NCBI GenBank assembly: GCA_050012295.1
Contig: JBEKHL010000001.1
Span: 77,074-141,073 of the forward strand
Source: UBA6186 sp050012295
GTDB lineage: Bacteria; Pseudomonadota; Gammaproteobacteria; UBA6186; Azoamicaceae
Direction of reading: 5' to 3'
Length of the DNA: 64,000 nt
Below are positions 18,787 to 27,889 of the stretch, piece after piece. The translations under genes and the position numbers were made by a program. The notes below the pieces were generated by a model. That model was not told where the DNA came from, searched no databases, and saw only the letters and a program-made list of their open reading frames with translations. Numbering within the stretch: position 1 is the stretch's first letter; every line of letters starts with the position of its first letter.

Positions 18787-19146
18787 TTACAATTGTTTTT
18801 TTGACAAAAACAATTGTAACCAAAAGCTGAGTAAAAAAATAACACCCATACCGATAAAGAATAAGCCAAAATATATATTATCTTTAGCTAATCCAAGCCT
18901 ATATATTAAGTAACAACCAAATATGATGCTAATTAATCCAAATAAAAGATTAGGGACGGACAATTTGATAGAGCGCTTATATATAGTTTTTTCCAAAAAA
19001 TGGTGCGTTACTTTAACACGTTCAGTACATTTGCCAGTACAAGCCAGCCCTTCGCCTGTATCTACACAACATTCTAAACAAAGACCTTTATAGCAATGCT
19101 TACAAGAACCGATACTATCAATAGTTGAGTGAAAAAAACACTTCAT
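18787..19146 (-). CDS. B-box-type zinc-binding membrane protein
   Basis: A 119-residue protein. The first 45 residues are Cys/His-rich with a B-box-like spacing (CFFH, then CKHCYKGLCLECC, then C-x3-C), as in bacterial proteins with a B-box zinc finger fused to membrane helices. Two hydrophobic segments follow (about residues 65-82 and 90-112). It may be an integral membrane protein with a cytoplasmic zinc knuckle; its function is not known. It stands alone between murJ and the SemiSWEET gene on the same strand. Confidence 0.65.
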   Translation of the reverse strand: MKCFFHSTIDSIGSCKHCYKGLCLECCVDTGEGLACTGKCTERVKVTHHFLEKTIYKRSIKLSVPNLLFGLISIIFGCYLIYRLGLAKDNIYFGLFFIGMGVIFLLSFWLQLFLSKKQL

Positions 19147-19241
19147 TCTATATCTCCAAAATTTTAGTAAAATTTTCTCATAAACACGAAATAAAAACTA
19201 ATAATTATTTTCAGCTAGTACACGCTGAATCATTGCAAAAA

Positions 19242-19508
19242 CTATATAGAAAAATTACCATAAATTAATATGCCACTCAAGGTTAATATGGCCCCAAACA
19301 CTCCAAATCCATTAGCAATTATTAGTGGTCTATTTTTCAATAAAATCCCATAAAATAACCAACTACTAAGACCAATTACGCTTATAAAAAAACCAGGGCC
19401 AGAAACAGCTATCGCTGATTTAGAAGTAAAAATTTTATAAGCTTGTAAGTAAAACATTATATTACCAATAGGACCAATTATATTCATATATTTTTCATAA
19501 AAATTCAT
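19242..19508 (-). CDS. SemiSWEET-type small sugar transporter
   Basis: An 88-residue protein with three membrane helices, the size of a SemiSWEET half-transporter, which works as a dimer to carry sugars. The helix 1 end QAYKIFTSKSAIAVSG matches the family pattern (Q-x-x-K-x-x-x-T-K-S-x-x-x-x-S), and LSSWLFYGILLKNRPLIIANGFGV fits helices 2-3. Similar proteins occur in Legionella and other bacteria. The substrate is unknown; a host sugar would make sense for an intracellular organism. Confidence 0.72.
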   Translation of the reverse strand: MNFYEKYMNIIGPIGNIMFYLQAYKIFTSKSAIAVSGPGFFISVIGLSSWLFYGILLKNRPLIIANGFGVFGAILTLSGILIYGNFSI

Positions 19509-19700
19509 ACTGTTTTACCTCGTCAATCTTAAAATATTAATAACAGCCTTCTTAACACAATGTAAAGAATAATCAGATCGGTACAGTTAATTTATCTATT
19601 GTTTTTACCATGCTAGCTGTTGTTGAAACTAACAATATATTGTATGATCGATAAATTATTAAAAAATTATAATACTCTTGATATCGAGTGGAGAACAAAA

Positions 19701-21269
19701 ATGAACAAGCTAGCTAAAACTATATTTAGATTATTAGTTAATAATACGTCTAACCCTGCGCAATTACAAGCATTTTTAAATTCTACTCCACCGACCACTC
19801 TTATGGCCGCATTAGACTATAGGTTTCCTATGGAAGAATCTAATTTGGATGCAGATGAAAAAGAAATAAGTGATACCCACTTTGGCCACGCCCAATCCAA
19901 TAATGCGCTTTTATTTGCTTTATCTATAAATAACGCTAAAAGCGCAGAAGTTATACTAGATAAATGTATCGAATTATACAATGCGGCCACTACTGAAGCA
20001 GAAAAAACAAATATAAAAAGCATAATTAATTATGTAAATGGATTTGGTATACCGATAGTTTCCATGTTTGCCACATTAAGAGATGTAGCGCATGATGATT
20101 TATTAAGAATTTTAAACAAATTAATATTAAATAAAGATAAGCTAGGTATTAATTTTAGCACCCCTGTTACCATTGGCGGGGTAAAAGTACTGCCAGAAAT
20201 TTGCTGCCGCGGCTGTATTGATTCTGAAGGATACGAAGACGTAAGCACACAATTATTTAAGGCTACAATTAAATATTTTGAAAATGACCATATCGATGAA
20301 GACGTTTTAAATGCACTATGTGACTTAATACGCAATAAAAGTTCTGACATAATTAATAACATCGCTAAAGATATCTTGACAAGGTTAAAAGCTGATAACA
20401 CCACAACTTTAACCGGTTTAAATCCAGCAAACTTCAGGTTTTTATTTATAAATGGTGCTGGTCAACTTAAAGGTGATTACTACCAAAACTCTAGCGAACT
20501 TGAACTAAAAGTAAGATCTTTAAGTGCTGGCTTTAATTTTGATAAGTACCAGTCTTTATTTATAAAGACTGACCGCCAAGCTCTAGCAGCATCAATCGAA
20601 ACCAGATTAATGCATTTAACTTCGGATGATTTCGCATCTATATTTAGAAATGTTAGCGCATGGGGACCTGAAATAGTAACCGAATGTCAAAGTTTAACAA
20701 ATCTATGGTCTTTACAACAACGTCGAAACCAAGCCAGTCTTCAATTAGAAATATCAGCTCAAGAATCTATATATAATTTTTTAAGCGGTTATTTTTCAAG
20801 AGCTAGCGCATCACCAGACTTAAAAGATATAGTAGACGGCTTTAAAAAGACGTTAAGAGAATCTAATATTACATCTTTCTTTAATGAAACTAATAGAAAC
20901 AAACTATTATCATTATTGCATACCCAAAATCCAGAAGTAGAAGAGGAACCTGAGCCAACTCATAAAAAACAAAAACCTAACCAAGAACAACCAATTAATC
21001 CGGCTAGTACGCTTCCTAGTTTTAGTAAACATTGTAATTCGAGTGATCGCAATGGTAGCAGTTCCTCTGCTAGTTACTCCACAGCAGCAGCTAATCTTAT
21101 TGCTGCAGCAACAACACCTAATAAAGAAGATTTAAAAGCAATGCTCATGGCTGTGGACACTGATTTAGATCCGAATGTTTTAGAAAGTATGGACATACAA
21201 ACTCTGGAAGCAATTTTAAAAATAAAGCAAGAAAACTCAAATGCCTGTTGTAGAAATAGGCCAATCTGA
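19701..21269 (+). CDS. Unknown 522-residue protein with low-complexity C-terminal region
   Basis: I do not recognise this protein. The ATG at 19701 is preferred because it has GGAG seven bases upstream; the open frame extends to a TTG at 19620. The first 400 residues appear mainly alpha-helical without a signal peptide or membrane span. An early segment mentions a repeat-like pattern (NNALLFALSINNAKSAEVILDKC) reminiscent of ankyrin helices, but no clear array follows. The C-terminal third has an acidic/basic patch (EVEEEPEPTHKKQKPNQEQP) and a Ser/Ala-rich stretch before a final helical segment (KEDLKAMLMAVDTDLDPNVLE). This layout is common among secreted effectors, which is a guess here. Confidence 0.6.
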   Translation: MNKLAKTIFRLLVNNTSNPAQLQAFLNSTPPTTLMAALDYRFPMEESNLDADEKEISDTHFGHAQSNNALLFALSINNAKSAEVILDKCIELYNAATTEAEKTNIKSIINYVNGFGIPIVSMFATLRDVAHDDLLRILNKLILNKDKLGINFSTPVTIGGVKVLPEICCRGCIDSEGYEDVSTQLFKATIKYFENDHIDEDVLNALCDLIRNKSSDIINNIAKDILTRLKADNTTTLTGLNPANFRFLFINGAGQLKGDYYQNSSELELKVRSLSAGFNFDKYQSLFIKTDRQALAASIETRLMHLTSDDFASIFRNVSAWGPEIVTECQSLTNLWSLQQRRNQASLQLEISAQESIYNFLSGYFSRASASPDLKDIVDGFKKTLRESNITSFFNETNRNKLLSLLHTQNPEVEEEPEPTHKKQKPNQEQPINPASTLPSFSKHCNSSDRNGSSSSASYSTAAANLIAAATTPNKEDLKAMLMAVDTDLDPNVLESMDIQTLEAILKIKQENSNACCRNRPI

Positions 21270-21388
21270 TTAAAAATTAGACAATTATAGGATAAAACTA
21301 ATTATTGACAATATTAACTATTTTATGAAAAACTATACTAATTATAAGTTTAAGTTAATTATAATGAAAAAAATTAAAGGAAATTAAG

Positions 21389-21649
21389 TTGGCAAACACA
21401 ATTCAAGCTAAAAAAAGAATCCGTCAAAATACAAAAAGACGTTTAAACAATAACACTAAGCGTTCTGCTATGCGCACTTTCCTTAAACGAGTAATTACTG
21501 CTATAGAAGCCAAAAATAAAGAATTAGCTACCACTGAGCTTGGTTTAGTTAGTTCAATATTGGATAAGTTAGTAAATAAAGGTCTTATTCATAAAAATAA
21601 AGCAGCTAGACATAAAAGTCGTTTGTGTTTAAGAATTAAAGCGCTATAA
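21389..21649 (+). CDS. rpsT: 30S ribosomal protein S20
   Basis: Binds 16S rRNA in the body of the small subunit. The 86-residue sequence is typical: MANTIQAKKRIRQNTKRR at the N-terminus and LIHKNKAARHKSRLCLRI at the C-terminus. The start codon is TTG, preceded by AAGGAA. E. coli rpsT also begins with UUG, and the poor start codon is part of its autogenous control, so the same logic may hold here. Its position near murJ-ileS-lspA is a gammaproteobacterial trait. An AT-rich upstream region contains TTGACA at 21305-21310 and TATACT at 21334-21339, but their spacing is too long to call a promoter. Confidence 0.98.
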   Translation: MANTIQAKKRIRQNTKRRLNNNTKRSAMRTFLKRVITAIEAKNKELATTELGLVSSILDKLVNKGLIHKNKAARHKSRLCLRIKAL

Positions 21650-21697
21650 AGATATAAATATTGGGTTATTTTTATAAAGTATTTGGCATAAATTATT

Positions 21698-22744
21698 ATG
21701 CTTAGGTTATTTTTATTACTAAAAAAACACAGGCCATTAACGATTGTTGTTAGTGCATTTTCTATTGTTTTAATAATGACCATATGCACGCTATATATTC
21801 ATAACCAAAACACTAATACTCAAGAAGCTAAAGTTGTAGAAACAACCCCGGCTATTTTAAACTCTGTCCAACAAAGTATTCGCTTAATTGGTACTATTAA
21901 AGCTAACAAATCCACCATTTTTACTGCAAAAGTTATTGGCACATTAGAAAAAGTTATTAATGCCGGTCAACATGCAAATAAAGGGGACTTAATTGCTAAA
22001 TTAGAAAATGCCGATCTAGAACATTCGGTCTTGCTTTCTGAAGATGCCGTCAAACTCGCTAAAGAACAATACGATAAATATACTCTAGTTTTTGCTAAAT
22101 CTAACGCTATAAGTCAAAAAAGTCTCGACGACGCTAAAGCTGCTTGGATTACCGCACAAAAAGCTCTAGCTACTGCTAGATTAGAATTAGATCAAACAAA
22201 ATTTATAGCTCCATTTGCAGGTATTGTTGGAGTGTACAAAATTCGAGATGGATCGCAAGTCACTCAAGGCGAACAAATTCTTACTTTTTACGATCCAAAC
22301 GAAATAATTATAGAATTCAATATTCCGGCAAATTACTTAAAACAAATTAATAATGGACAACCAGTAATTATCGGCAACAAACTTTTACACATAGAACATA
22401 TCCAAAAAATGGTCGACCCAAATACCAATATGTCTCCTGCTATCGTTGATTACCCATGCGCAAATTGCTTTATTGGAGAAAATATTGATGTTGATTTAAT
22501 TGTAGCTAAAAAAAATAATGTACTAGTAATTCCATCTAGTGCGGTATTTCTAAAAAATGGTGTCACCTCTGTATATATTGTAGAAAATAATAAAGCAATT
22601 TTAAAACCAGTAACTACTGGTTTACAAGAAAAAGAACAAATCGAAATAATAGAAGGCATAAAAGAATTAGATGTAGTTATAGTTTGCGGACAATCCCGCC
22701 TTTATCCATTTGCTAAAGTTAAAATTTTTCAAGCTGAAAAATAA
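21698..22744 (+). CDS. RND efflux periplasmic adaptor (membrane fusion protein)
   Basis: A 348-residue HlyD/AcrA-type adaptor that bridges an inner-membrane RND pump to an outer-membrane channel. It has an N-terminal membrane anchor (about residues 15-33), a lipoyl/barrel-sandwich half-motif (KVIGTLEKVINAGQHANKGDLIAKLENADL), an alpha-hairpin and the second lipoyl half (DQTKFIAPFAGIVGVYKIRDGSQVTQGEQI), followed by the beta-barrel domain. It ends three bases before the pump gene. No outer-membrane factor is encoded in the window, so the pump must borrow one, or one lies elsewhere. Confidence 0.92.
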   Translation: MLRLFLLLKKHRPLTIVVSAFSIVLIMTICTLYIHNQNTNTQEAKVVETTPAILNSVQQSIRLIGTIKANKSTIFTAKVIGTLEKVINAGQHANKGDLIAKLENADLEHSVLLSEDAVKLAKEQYDKYTLVFAKSNAISQKSLDDAKAAWITAQKALATARLELDQTKFIAPFAGIVGVYKIRDGSQVTQGEQILTFYDPNEIIIEFNIPANYLKQINNGQPVIIGNKLLHIEHIQKMVDPNTNMSPAIVDYPCANCFIGENIDVDLIVAKKNNVLVIPSSAVFLKNGVTSVYIVENNKAILKPVTTGLQEKEQIEIIEGIKELDVVIVCGQSRLYPFAKVKIFQAEK

Positions 22745-22747
22745 ACT

Positions 22748-25700
22748 ATGAACATTACAAATTATTTTATTAAACATCCAGTTATTAGCATAATACTAAA
22801 TAGCATGATTATGATTATTGGCTTATTATGCTTAAACAATATTACTTTACGCGAATATCCAAAAATTGACTTTCCAGTTTTAACCATATCTAGTTATTAC
22901 CCAAATGCTAGCGCTGAATTGGTAGAATTATCTGTAACTAATCCTTTAGAAGATCAATTAGCAGGTACAGAAGGATTAGAAACTATGACTTCTGAATCTC
23001 ACTATGGTGCCAGTTATATAAAACTAAATTTTACCGAAGACACTCCCATAGATAGAGCATTATCAGCAACTAGAGATGCCATAGAACTTGCAAAAGCCCA
23101 ATTACCAAAAGAAGTATTAGAGCCTACTGTCCAGCGTAAAAGTAAATCTACTGGATTACCATTTATGGCAATTACGGTTACTGCCAACGATTTAAGTTTT
23201 GGCGAAATCGTTCATTATGCTAATTTATACCTAAAAAATGCTTTCCGCAGTTTGCCTGGTGTGGCTATGGCCGAAATTTGGGGACCACCATTTACTATGG
23301 CAGTTACTTTAGATCCTAAAAAAATGTTTGCTTTTGGCATTAATGCCGATGATGTTTATTTTGCTTTAGAAAAACGCAATCTATCTATGCCAGTTGGCAA
23401 ATTTAAAACTATTACCCCTACAACATTAGATTTACATCTAGCTAAAGTAAGCGATTTTGAAGATATTGTTATTAAAAACAGTAATGAGAACAATGAAAAT
23501 CCAATTTTTTTAAAATCTATAGCTGATATAGGATTAAAATCTGACGATCAAAAATTTCGCATTCACATAAATGGCAAACCAGGGATCCTTATAGATATCG
23601 AAAAAGCTGAAGACGCTAATCCTTTAGATGTAGCTAATGCGGTACGTAAACAAATTGCCACGTTAAAAGCTAATTCAACTATACCTTTAGATATTGAATT
23701 AACTTTAGATCAATCTAAATTTATTACTGCTTCTTTAAAAAACATTCGATCTTCTATAATAGAAGCAATTTTATTAGTGTTAATTGTAGTGTTTTTATTT
23801 TTACGAGACGCAAGAGCAACAATAATACCATTAATTACTATCCCAATTTCTTTGCTAGGATCGGCAATTTTGTTAAAAATTTTTGGTTTTTCTATAAACA
23901 CCATAACTTTACTAGCAATGGTGTTAGCTGTAGGTTTAGTAGTGGATGATGCTATAGTAATATTAGAAAATATTAAAAGGCACATAGAACAAGGTTGCAC
24001 TCCGTTAAATGCTGCTATTAAAGGCAGCTCGGAAATTGGTTTTGCTATAATAGCCATGACTTTTACCCTAAGCGCCGTATACGCACCTATTGTGTTTATA
24101 AAAGGCACCGTTGGCAAATTGTTTATTGAGTTTGCCGTGGCATTAGCAGGTAGCGTAATTATTTCTGGCATTGTAGCTTTAACACTATCTCCACTTATGT
24201 GTAGTAAAATTTTAATTACTGAACAACCTAATCAAAATGTTTCTTTTCTAGATTTTATGTGGAAAAAACTAGAAAATTTATATACAAATAATTTAGCTAA
24301 AATTTTTGAATACCCAAAATATACTGCAGCTATTGCAATTTGTTTATGTTTAATAACTATAGGATTTTTTAAATTACTACCTACAGAAATGACTCCCAAA
24401 GAAGACCGTGGCTTAATTGGAGCTTATATTCCACCAATCCCAGGCCAAGATATAAACTCTATGGAAAAATATGCGACTTTAGTAGAAGAATTATTGCGAG
24501 CCAACAATATTCCAGAAGCCGAGAATTATCTAACCTTTATTAGTGATGGTGGAGCAAACATTGCTGTACCATTTAAAAATCATGCCGATCGAAATCGATC
24601 CACAACAAAAGTTTTAGCGAGTATACAAAATAAATTATCATCTATACCATCCATCGACGTGCATGGATGGAGTATAGATTCTGGCTTACCAGGTACAGAT
24701 CATTCTACTAGTAGCTCTAATTTGCAATTAGCAATATCTACTATCGGGGATTATCGCTCTTTACTTACAGCAATTAATGAATTACGTAAAAATATAGAAG
24801 AAAAAAATCAGTTTGTGGAGGTATATCATGATTTAGATTTAGATTCACCTGGTTATAAAATTAATTTAGATCAAAACATTATGGCGCGTCTTAACATATC
24901 GCCATTAACTGCCGCTAAAACTATTGAAGTATTTTTTAGTGGCCAGCACTCTTTATTCTTCGAAAAAGATAGTCTTAAATACCCAATTACTATACAAGGA
25001 AACATTAGCCCTTGGACACTAAACGAACTCTATGTAACTAATGCCAAAAATAATAGAATTTCTTTAGGAACAATAGCAAATATGGAGCCAACCGCTATCC
25101 CTTCGCATCTAAATCATTATAATCAAATGCGCACTGCAACTTTAGTTGCCAAAATAAAACCAGGACAAAATCTAGACTCTGCAATGAATACTTTATTAAG
25201 TACCGCTAAAAATACTTTACCGAAAAATTTAAAATTAGAATGGCAAGGATGGGCTAAAATGTACCATGAATCATCTAACACTACTTGGTTACTATTTGGT
25301 ATGGCGCTAGTTTTTATCTATGCAATATTAGCTATGCAATTTGAGAATTTTTCAGATCCAATAATTATTATGCTAACCGTACCCTTGGCTAGTTTTGGTG
25401 CTATATTTTTAACATGGCTTTGTGGGCAATCTATTAATATTTACACTCAAATCGGCTTAATAACTTTAATAGGTTTAATTACTAAGCATGGGATTTTAAT
25501 AGTTGAATTTGCTAATCAATTAACAAATTCTAAACCCTTACAGATAGCAATCCAATCTGCGGCTATTATTCGCTTAAGACCTATTTTAATGACAACTAGC
25601 GCTATGATCTTAGGTGCATTGCCATTAATTATTTCTTCCGGCGCTGGTTTCGAAGCTAGGCGTGCAATTGGTATAGTTTTAATTGGTGGCTTATTATTTG

Positions 25701-25771
25701 GTACTGTATTTACTTTATTTATACTGCCACAATTTTATTATTTAGCTAAATCGGCTTTATTACGTAAGTAA
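22748..25771 (+). CDS. RND-family efflux pump, inner membrane subunit
   Basis: A 1007-residue proton-driven exporter of the HAE-1 class. It has the classical double repeat: one helix, a large periplasmic loop, then six helices, twice. The start ITNYFIKHPVISIILN and the motif LAMVLAVGLVVDDAIVILENIKRH (helix 4, with the proton-relay Asp pair in VVDDAIV) are diagnostic. The second half has GLITKHGILIVEFANQL and RLRPILMTTSAMILGALPL. It is somewhat shorter than AcrB (1049). Substrates may be drugs, bile-like amphiphiles or host defence peptides. The operon closes with a strong hairpin terminator that begins inside the last codons. Confidence 0.95.
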   Translation: MNITNYFIKHPVISIILNSMIMIIGLLCLNNITLREYPKIDFPVLTISSYYPNASAELVELSVTNPLEDQLAGTEGLETMTSESHYGASYIKLNFTEDTPIDRALSATRDAIELAKAQLPKEVLEPTVQRKSKSTGLPFMAITVTANDLSFGEIVHYANLYLKNAFRSLPGVAMAEIWGPPFTMAVTLDPKKMFAFGINADDVYFALEKRNLSMPVGKFKTITPTTLDLHLAKVSDFEDIVIKNSNENNENPIFLKSIADIGLKSDDQKFRIHINGKPGILIDIEKAEDANPLDVANAVRKQIATLKANSTIPLDIELTLDQSKFITASLKNIRSSIIEAILLVLIVVFLFLRDARATIIPLITIPISLLGSAILLKIFGFSINTITLLAMVLAVGLVVDDAIVILENIKRHIEQGCTPLNAAIKGSSEIGFAIIAMTFTLSAVYAPIVFIKGTVGKLFIEFAVALAGSVIISGIVALTLSPLMCSKILITEQPNQNVSFLDFMWKKLENLYTNNLAKIFEYPKYTAAIAICLCLITIGFFKLLPTEMTPKEDRGLIGAYIPPIPGQDINSMEKYATLVEELLRANNIPEAENYLTFISDGGANIAVPFKNHADRNRSTTKVLASIQNKLSSIPSIDVHGWSIDSGLPGTDHSTSSSNLQLAISTIGDYRSLLTAINELRKNIEEKNQFVEVYHDLDLDSPGYKINLDQNIMARLNISPLTAAKTIEVFFSGQHSLFFEKDSLKYPITIQGNISPWTLNELYVTNAKNNRISLGTIANMEPTAIPSHLNHYNQMRTATLVAKIKPGQNLDSAMNTLLSTAKNTLPKNLKLEWQGWAKMYHESSNTTWLLFGMALVFIYAILAMQFENFSDPIIIMLTVPLASFGAIFLTWLCGQSINIYTQIGLITLIGLITKHGILIVEFANQLTNSKPLQIAIQSAAIIRLRPILMTTSAMILGALPLIISSGAGFEARRAIGIVLIGGLLFGTVFTLFILPQFYYLAKSALLRK

Positions 25772-25793
25772 ATAAAGCCGACAAATATTTTTT
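25751..25793 (+). terminator. Rho-independent terminator of the RND operon
   Basis: An 11-bp perfect stem (25751-25761 with 25771-25781, TCGGCTTTATT pairing with AATAAAGCCGA) and a nine-base loop is followed by a T-rich tract ending at 25793. The left arm encodes the final residues of the pump and the stop codon lies at the loop/right-arm junction. The T-tract is on the plus-strand side, so it serves the RND operon. Confidence 0.85.
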
Positions 25794-25818
25794 ATCCAAG
25801 CTTTGGTCTTGATAAACT

Positions 25819-26112
25819 TTATACCCAATTAGTTAACACTTCAATAATCTGCTTTGCTTGATCTACGCTAGAAATATTAAACTTAGATCTTTGTTTGTAT
25901 ACACCATTTTTCTTCTGATAACGCCTTATAGTGAATTTAATTGGACCATAATCTTGTGATTTTTTATCCCAATCTTGGTATTTATACATAATAGTTGTCC
26001 AAGCTCCCCTAGTTAATACTGTTTTATCTAGTTGTTTGGTTATCTCGATTCCTTCTTCGTAATAAGAAACTGATAAATCGTCTATGCTGCTATTATTCGT
26101 ATTTTCTGTCAT
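25819..26112 (-). CDS. Small conserved protein at end of rplU-rpmA-obgE operon, possibly PC4-like
   Basis: A 97-residue soluble protein I cannot name with certainty. The second half, with IKFTIRRYQKKNGVYKQRSKFN followed by a helix, resembles the beta-strand/helix layout of PC4-type single-stranded DNA-binding proteins, but the match is only by eye. It starts six bases after the obgE stop and is the last gene of rplU-rpmA-obgE. That location suggests a link to translation, ribosome assembly or nucleic acids. It ends facing the RND operon terminator. Confidence 0.55.
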   Translation of the reverse strand: MTENTNNSSIDDLSVSYYEEGIEITKQLDKTVLTRGAWTTIMYKYQDWDKKSQDYGPIKFTIRRYQKKNGVYKQRSKFNISSVDQAKQIIEVLTNWV

Positions 26113-26118
26113 ATTATT

Positions 26119-27153
26119 CTATACCCTTAAATGTTTTATAATTTCTTTACACAACTCGTTAATACCAAACCCGCTAACTGCAGAAATCCAAAATATTTTA
26201 TTTTTATTATATTTTTTATTATTTAATAATTTTTTAGATAATTTATTTAACTGTTCTTTACTTAATAAATCAACTTTATTAATCGCAATCCAACGAGTTT
26301 TAACTGTTAATTCTGGATCTTGATATTTTTCTAACTCCTGCTCAATAATATTAATTTGTTTAATTAAATTGTCTAGTATTATATCGCTATTAGGAGGATC
26401 GCTTAATGCAGCTGCTAAATCCACTACATGTAATAATAATGCTGTTCTAGATAAATGTTTAAGAAATCTGATTCCTAAACCTACTCCACTAGCCGCCCCT
26501 TCTAATAAACCAGGAACATCTGCCATAACAAAACTAGTGTCATCAACCTTTACTACTCCAAGGTGTGGGTTAATAGTGGTAAATGGATAATCAGCAATTT
26601 TTGGTTTAGCCGAAGATACCTTACTGATTAAAGAAGACTTTCCGGCATTAGGAAATCCTAATAACCCAACATCCGCTAATAGCTTAAGTTCTAAATGTAG
26701 ATTACGTTCATCACCTAAAGTACCCTTGATAATTTTGCGAGGAGCTCTATTGGTACTACTTTTGAAATTATAATTACCTAAACCACCTTGGCCACCTTTA
26801 GCAACCAATACTACTTGCTGATCTTCTATTAAATCGCCAATTATTTCACCAGTATCTGCTTCTTTAGCAATAGTACCAATTGGAACCCTAATAACTAAAT
26901 GTTCGCCAGATTTGCCAGTACACAAACTACCGCTACCAGCTTTACCATTTTCCGCCTTATAACTTTTTTTATAATTTAGATCTACTAAAGTGTGTAACCT
27001 AGAAGTAGCTTGTAAATAAATATCACCGCCATTACCACCATTACCGCCATCTGGACCACCGAAGGGAATAAATTTTTCTCTTCTAAAACTGCAACAACCA
27101 TCTCCACCCTTACCTGCTTGTATGTGGACAGTTACTTCGTCTATAAACTTCAT
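26119..27153 (-). CDS. obgE: GTPase ObgE/CgtA
   Basis: Essential GTPase acting in 50S ribosome assembly and stress control. The Obg fold at the N-terminus is glycine-rich (FIPFGGPDGGNGGNGGDIYL). The G domain follows with G1 GFPNAGKSSLI, G3 DVPGLLEGAASG and G4 NKVDLL. The 344 residues are the normal length; there is no long acidic tail like that of E. coli. It overlaps rpmA by four bases. rplU-rpmA-obgE is an almost universal bacterial operon. Confidence 0.98.
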   Translation of the reverse strand: MKFIDEVTVHIQAGKGGDGCCSFRREKFIPFGGPDGGNGGNGGDIYLQATSRLHTLVDLNYKKSYKAENGKAGSGSLCTGKSGEHLVIRVPIGTIAKEADTGEIIGDLIEDQQVVLVAKGGQGGLGNYNFKSSTNRAPRKIIKGTLGDERNLHLELKLLADVGLLGFPNAGKSSLISKVSSAKPKIADYPFTTINPHLGVVKVDDTSFVMADVPGLLEGAASGVGLGIRFLKHLSRTALLLHVVDLAAALSDPPNSDIILDNLIKQINIIEQELEKYQDPELTVKTRWIAINKVDLLSKEQLNKLSKKLLNNKKYNKNKIFWISAVSGFGINELCKEIIKHLRV

Positions 27154-27428
27154 GCAGGAACAATACTAATATACTTTCTTATTTTGGTGCAATTTATACC
27201 AATAGCTATTCTTCTTTTGACAAATTTTACAAACCCAGCTACCTTAGCAAAAATAGTAAAATCCCTGCCTAAGCCAACATTCTCTCCAGGATGAAATTTA
27301 GTTCCTCTTTGACGAATTATAATTTCTCCTGCCTTAACTAATTGACCACCAAAACGTTTAACCCCTAAATACTTTGGTTTTGAATCTCTACCGTTTCTAG
27401 TACTACCACCGGCTTTTTTATGTGCCAT
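27150..27428 (-). CDS. rpmA: 50S ribosomal protein L27
   Basis: A 92-residue L27 whose N-terminal tail reaches the peptidyl-transferase centre. The start MAHKKAGGSTRNGRDSKPKY is canonical and needs no processing beyond Met removal. GVKRFGGQLVKAGEIIIRQRGTKFHPGENVGLG is the family core. The C-terminal end is slightly longer than in E. coli (85 aa). It is four bases downstream of rplU and overlaps obgE. Confidence 0.98.
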   Translation of the reverse strand: MAHKKAGGSTRNGRDSKPKYLGVKRFGGQLVKAGEIIIRQRGTKFHPGENVGLGRDFTIFAKVAGFVKFVKRRIAIGINCTKIRKYISIVPA

Positions 27429-27431
27429 ATC

Positions 27432-27749
27432 TTATACTCCAAAATTAATATTATTAATCTTAACCTTAGTAAACCACTGCCTATGCCCCATACGCTTCAT
27501 ATGATGTTTACGACGCTTAAACTTTAGGATATTGATTTTTTTACGTCTACCGTGGGCTTCCACCACAGCTTCAACAGTACAATTTTGTAAATACGGCTGA
27601 CCAATAAAAACTTTTTCTCCATTTGAAGCTAGTAATACATTAGTAAATTTTAATTGACTACCCAACTCACCGTCTTGTTTTTCTACCAAAATACAACTGT
27701 CTTTTTCAACTGTGTATTGTTTACCGCCAGCTATTATCACTGCATACAT
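27432..27749 (-). CDS. rplU: 50S ribosomal protein L21
   Basis: Binds 23S rRNA in the large subunit. The true start is the ATG at 27749 (MYAVIIAGGKQYTVEKD), which has GGAG eight bases upstream; the open frame continues to a TTG at 27764 that lies inside this ribosome site. The typical KFKRRKHHMKRMGHRQ stretch near the C-terminus is present. Length is about 105 residues, as usual. It is the first gene of rplU-rpmA-obgE. Confidence 0.97.
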   Translation of the reverse strand: MYAVIIAGGKQYTVEKDSCILVEKQDGELGSQLKFTNVLLASNGEKVFIGQPYLQNCTVEAVVEAHGRRKKINILKFKRRKHHMKRMGHRQWFTKVKINNINFGV

Positions 27750-27841
27750 TTTTAAAAACTCCAAATTTTATATAATTCAATATAAAGAGTTCATTATACT
27801 ACGTAAAAGTCTATAATCTAGCAATATATAAATAGCTTTTG

Positions 27842-27847
27842 TATAAT
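27842..27847 (+). promoter_or_regulatory. Possible -10 element before mrcA
   Basis: A perfect TATAAT lies 42 bases before the preferred mrcA start. No convincing -35 hexamer is visible about 17 bases upstream, and the region is AT-rich, so this is weakly supported. If used, it would exclude the TTG start at 27839. Confidence 0.35.
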
Positions 27848-27889
27848 ATATATATATTAATTATGTTATTTGACTTATTAAATTACATT

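Noticed and set aside
19620..19700. Extension of the orphan at 19701 to the TTG at 19620
   Set aside because: No ribosome site precedes the TTG, while the ATG at 19701 has GGAG at ideal spacing.
21305..21339. TTGACA and TATACT before rpsT as a sigma 70 promoter
   Set aside because: The spacing is about 23 bases, longer than a standard promoter allows.
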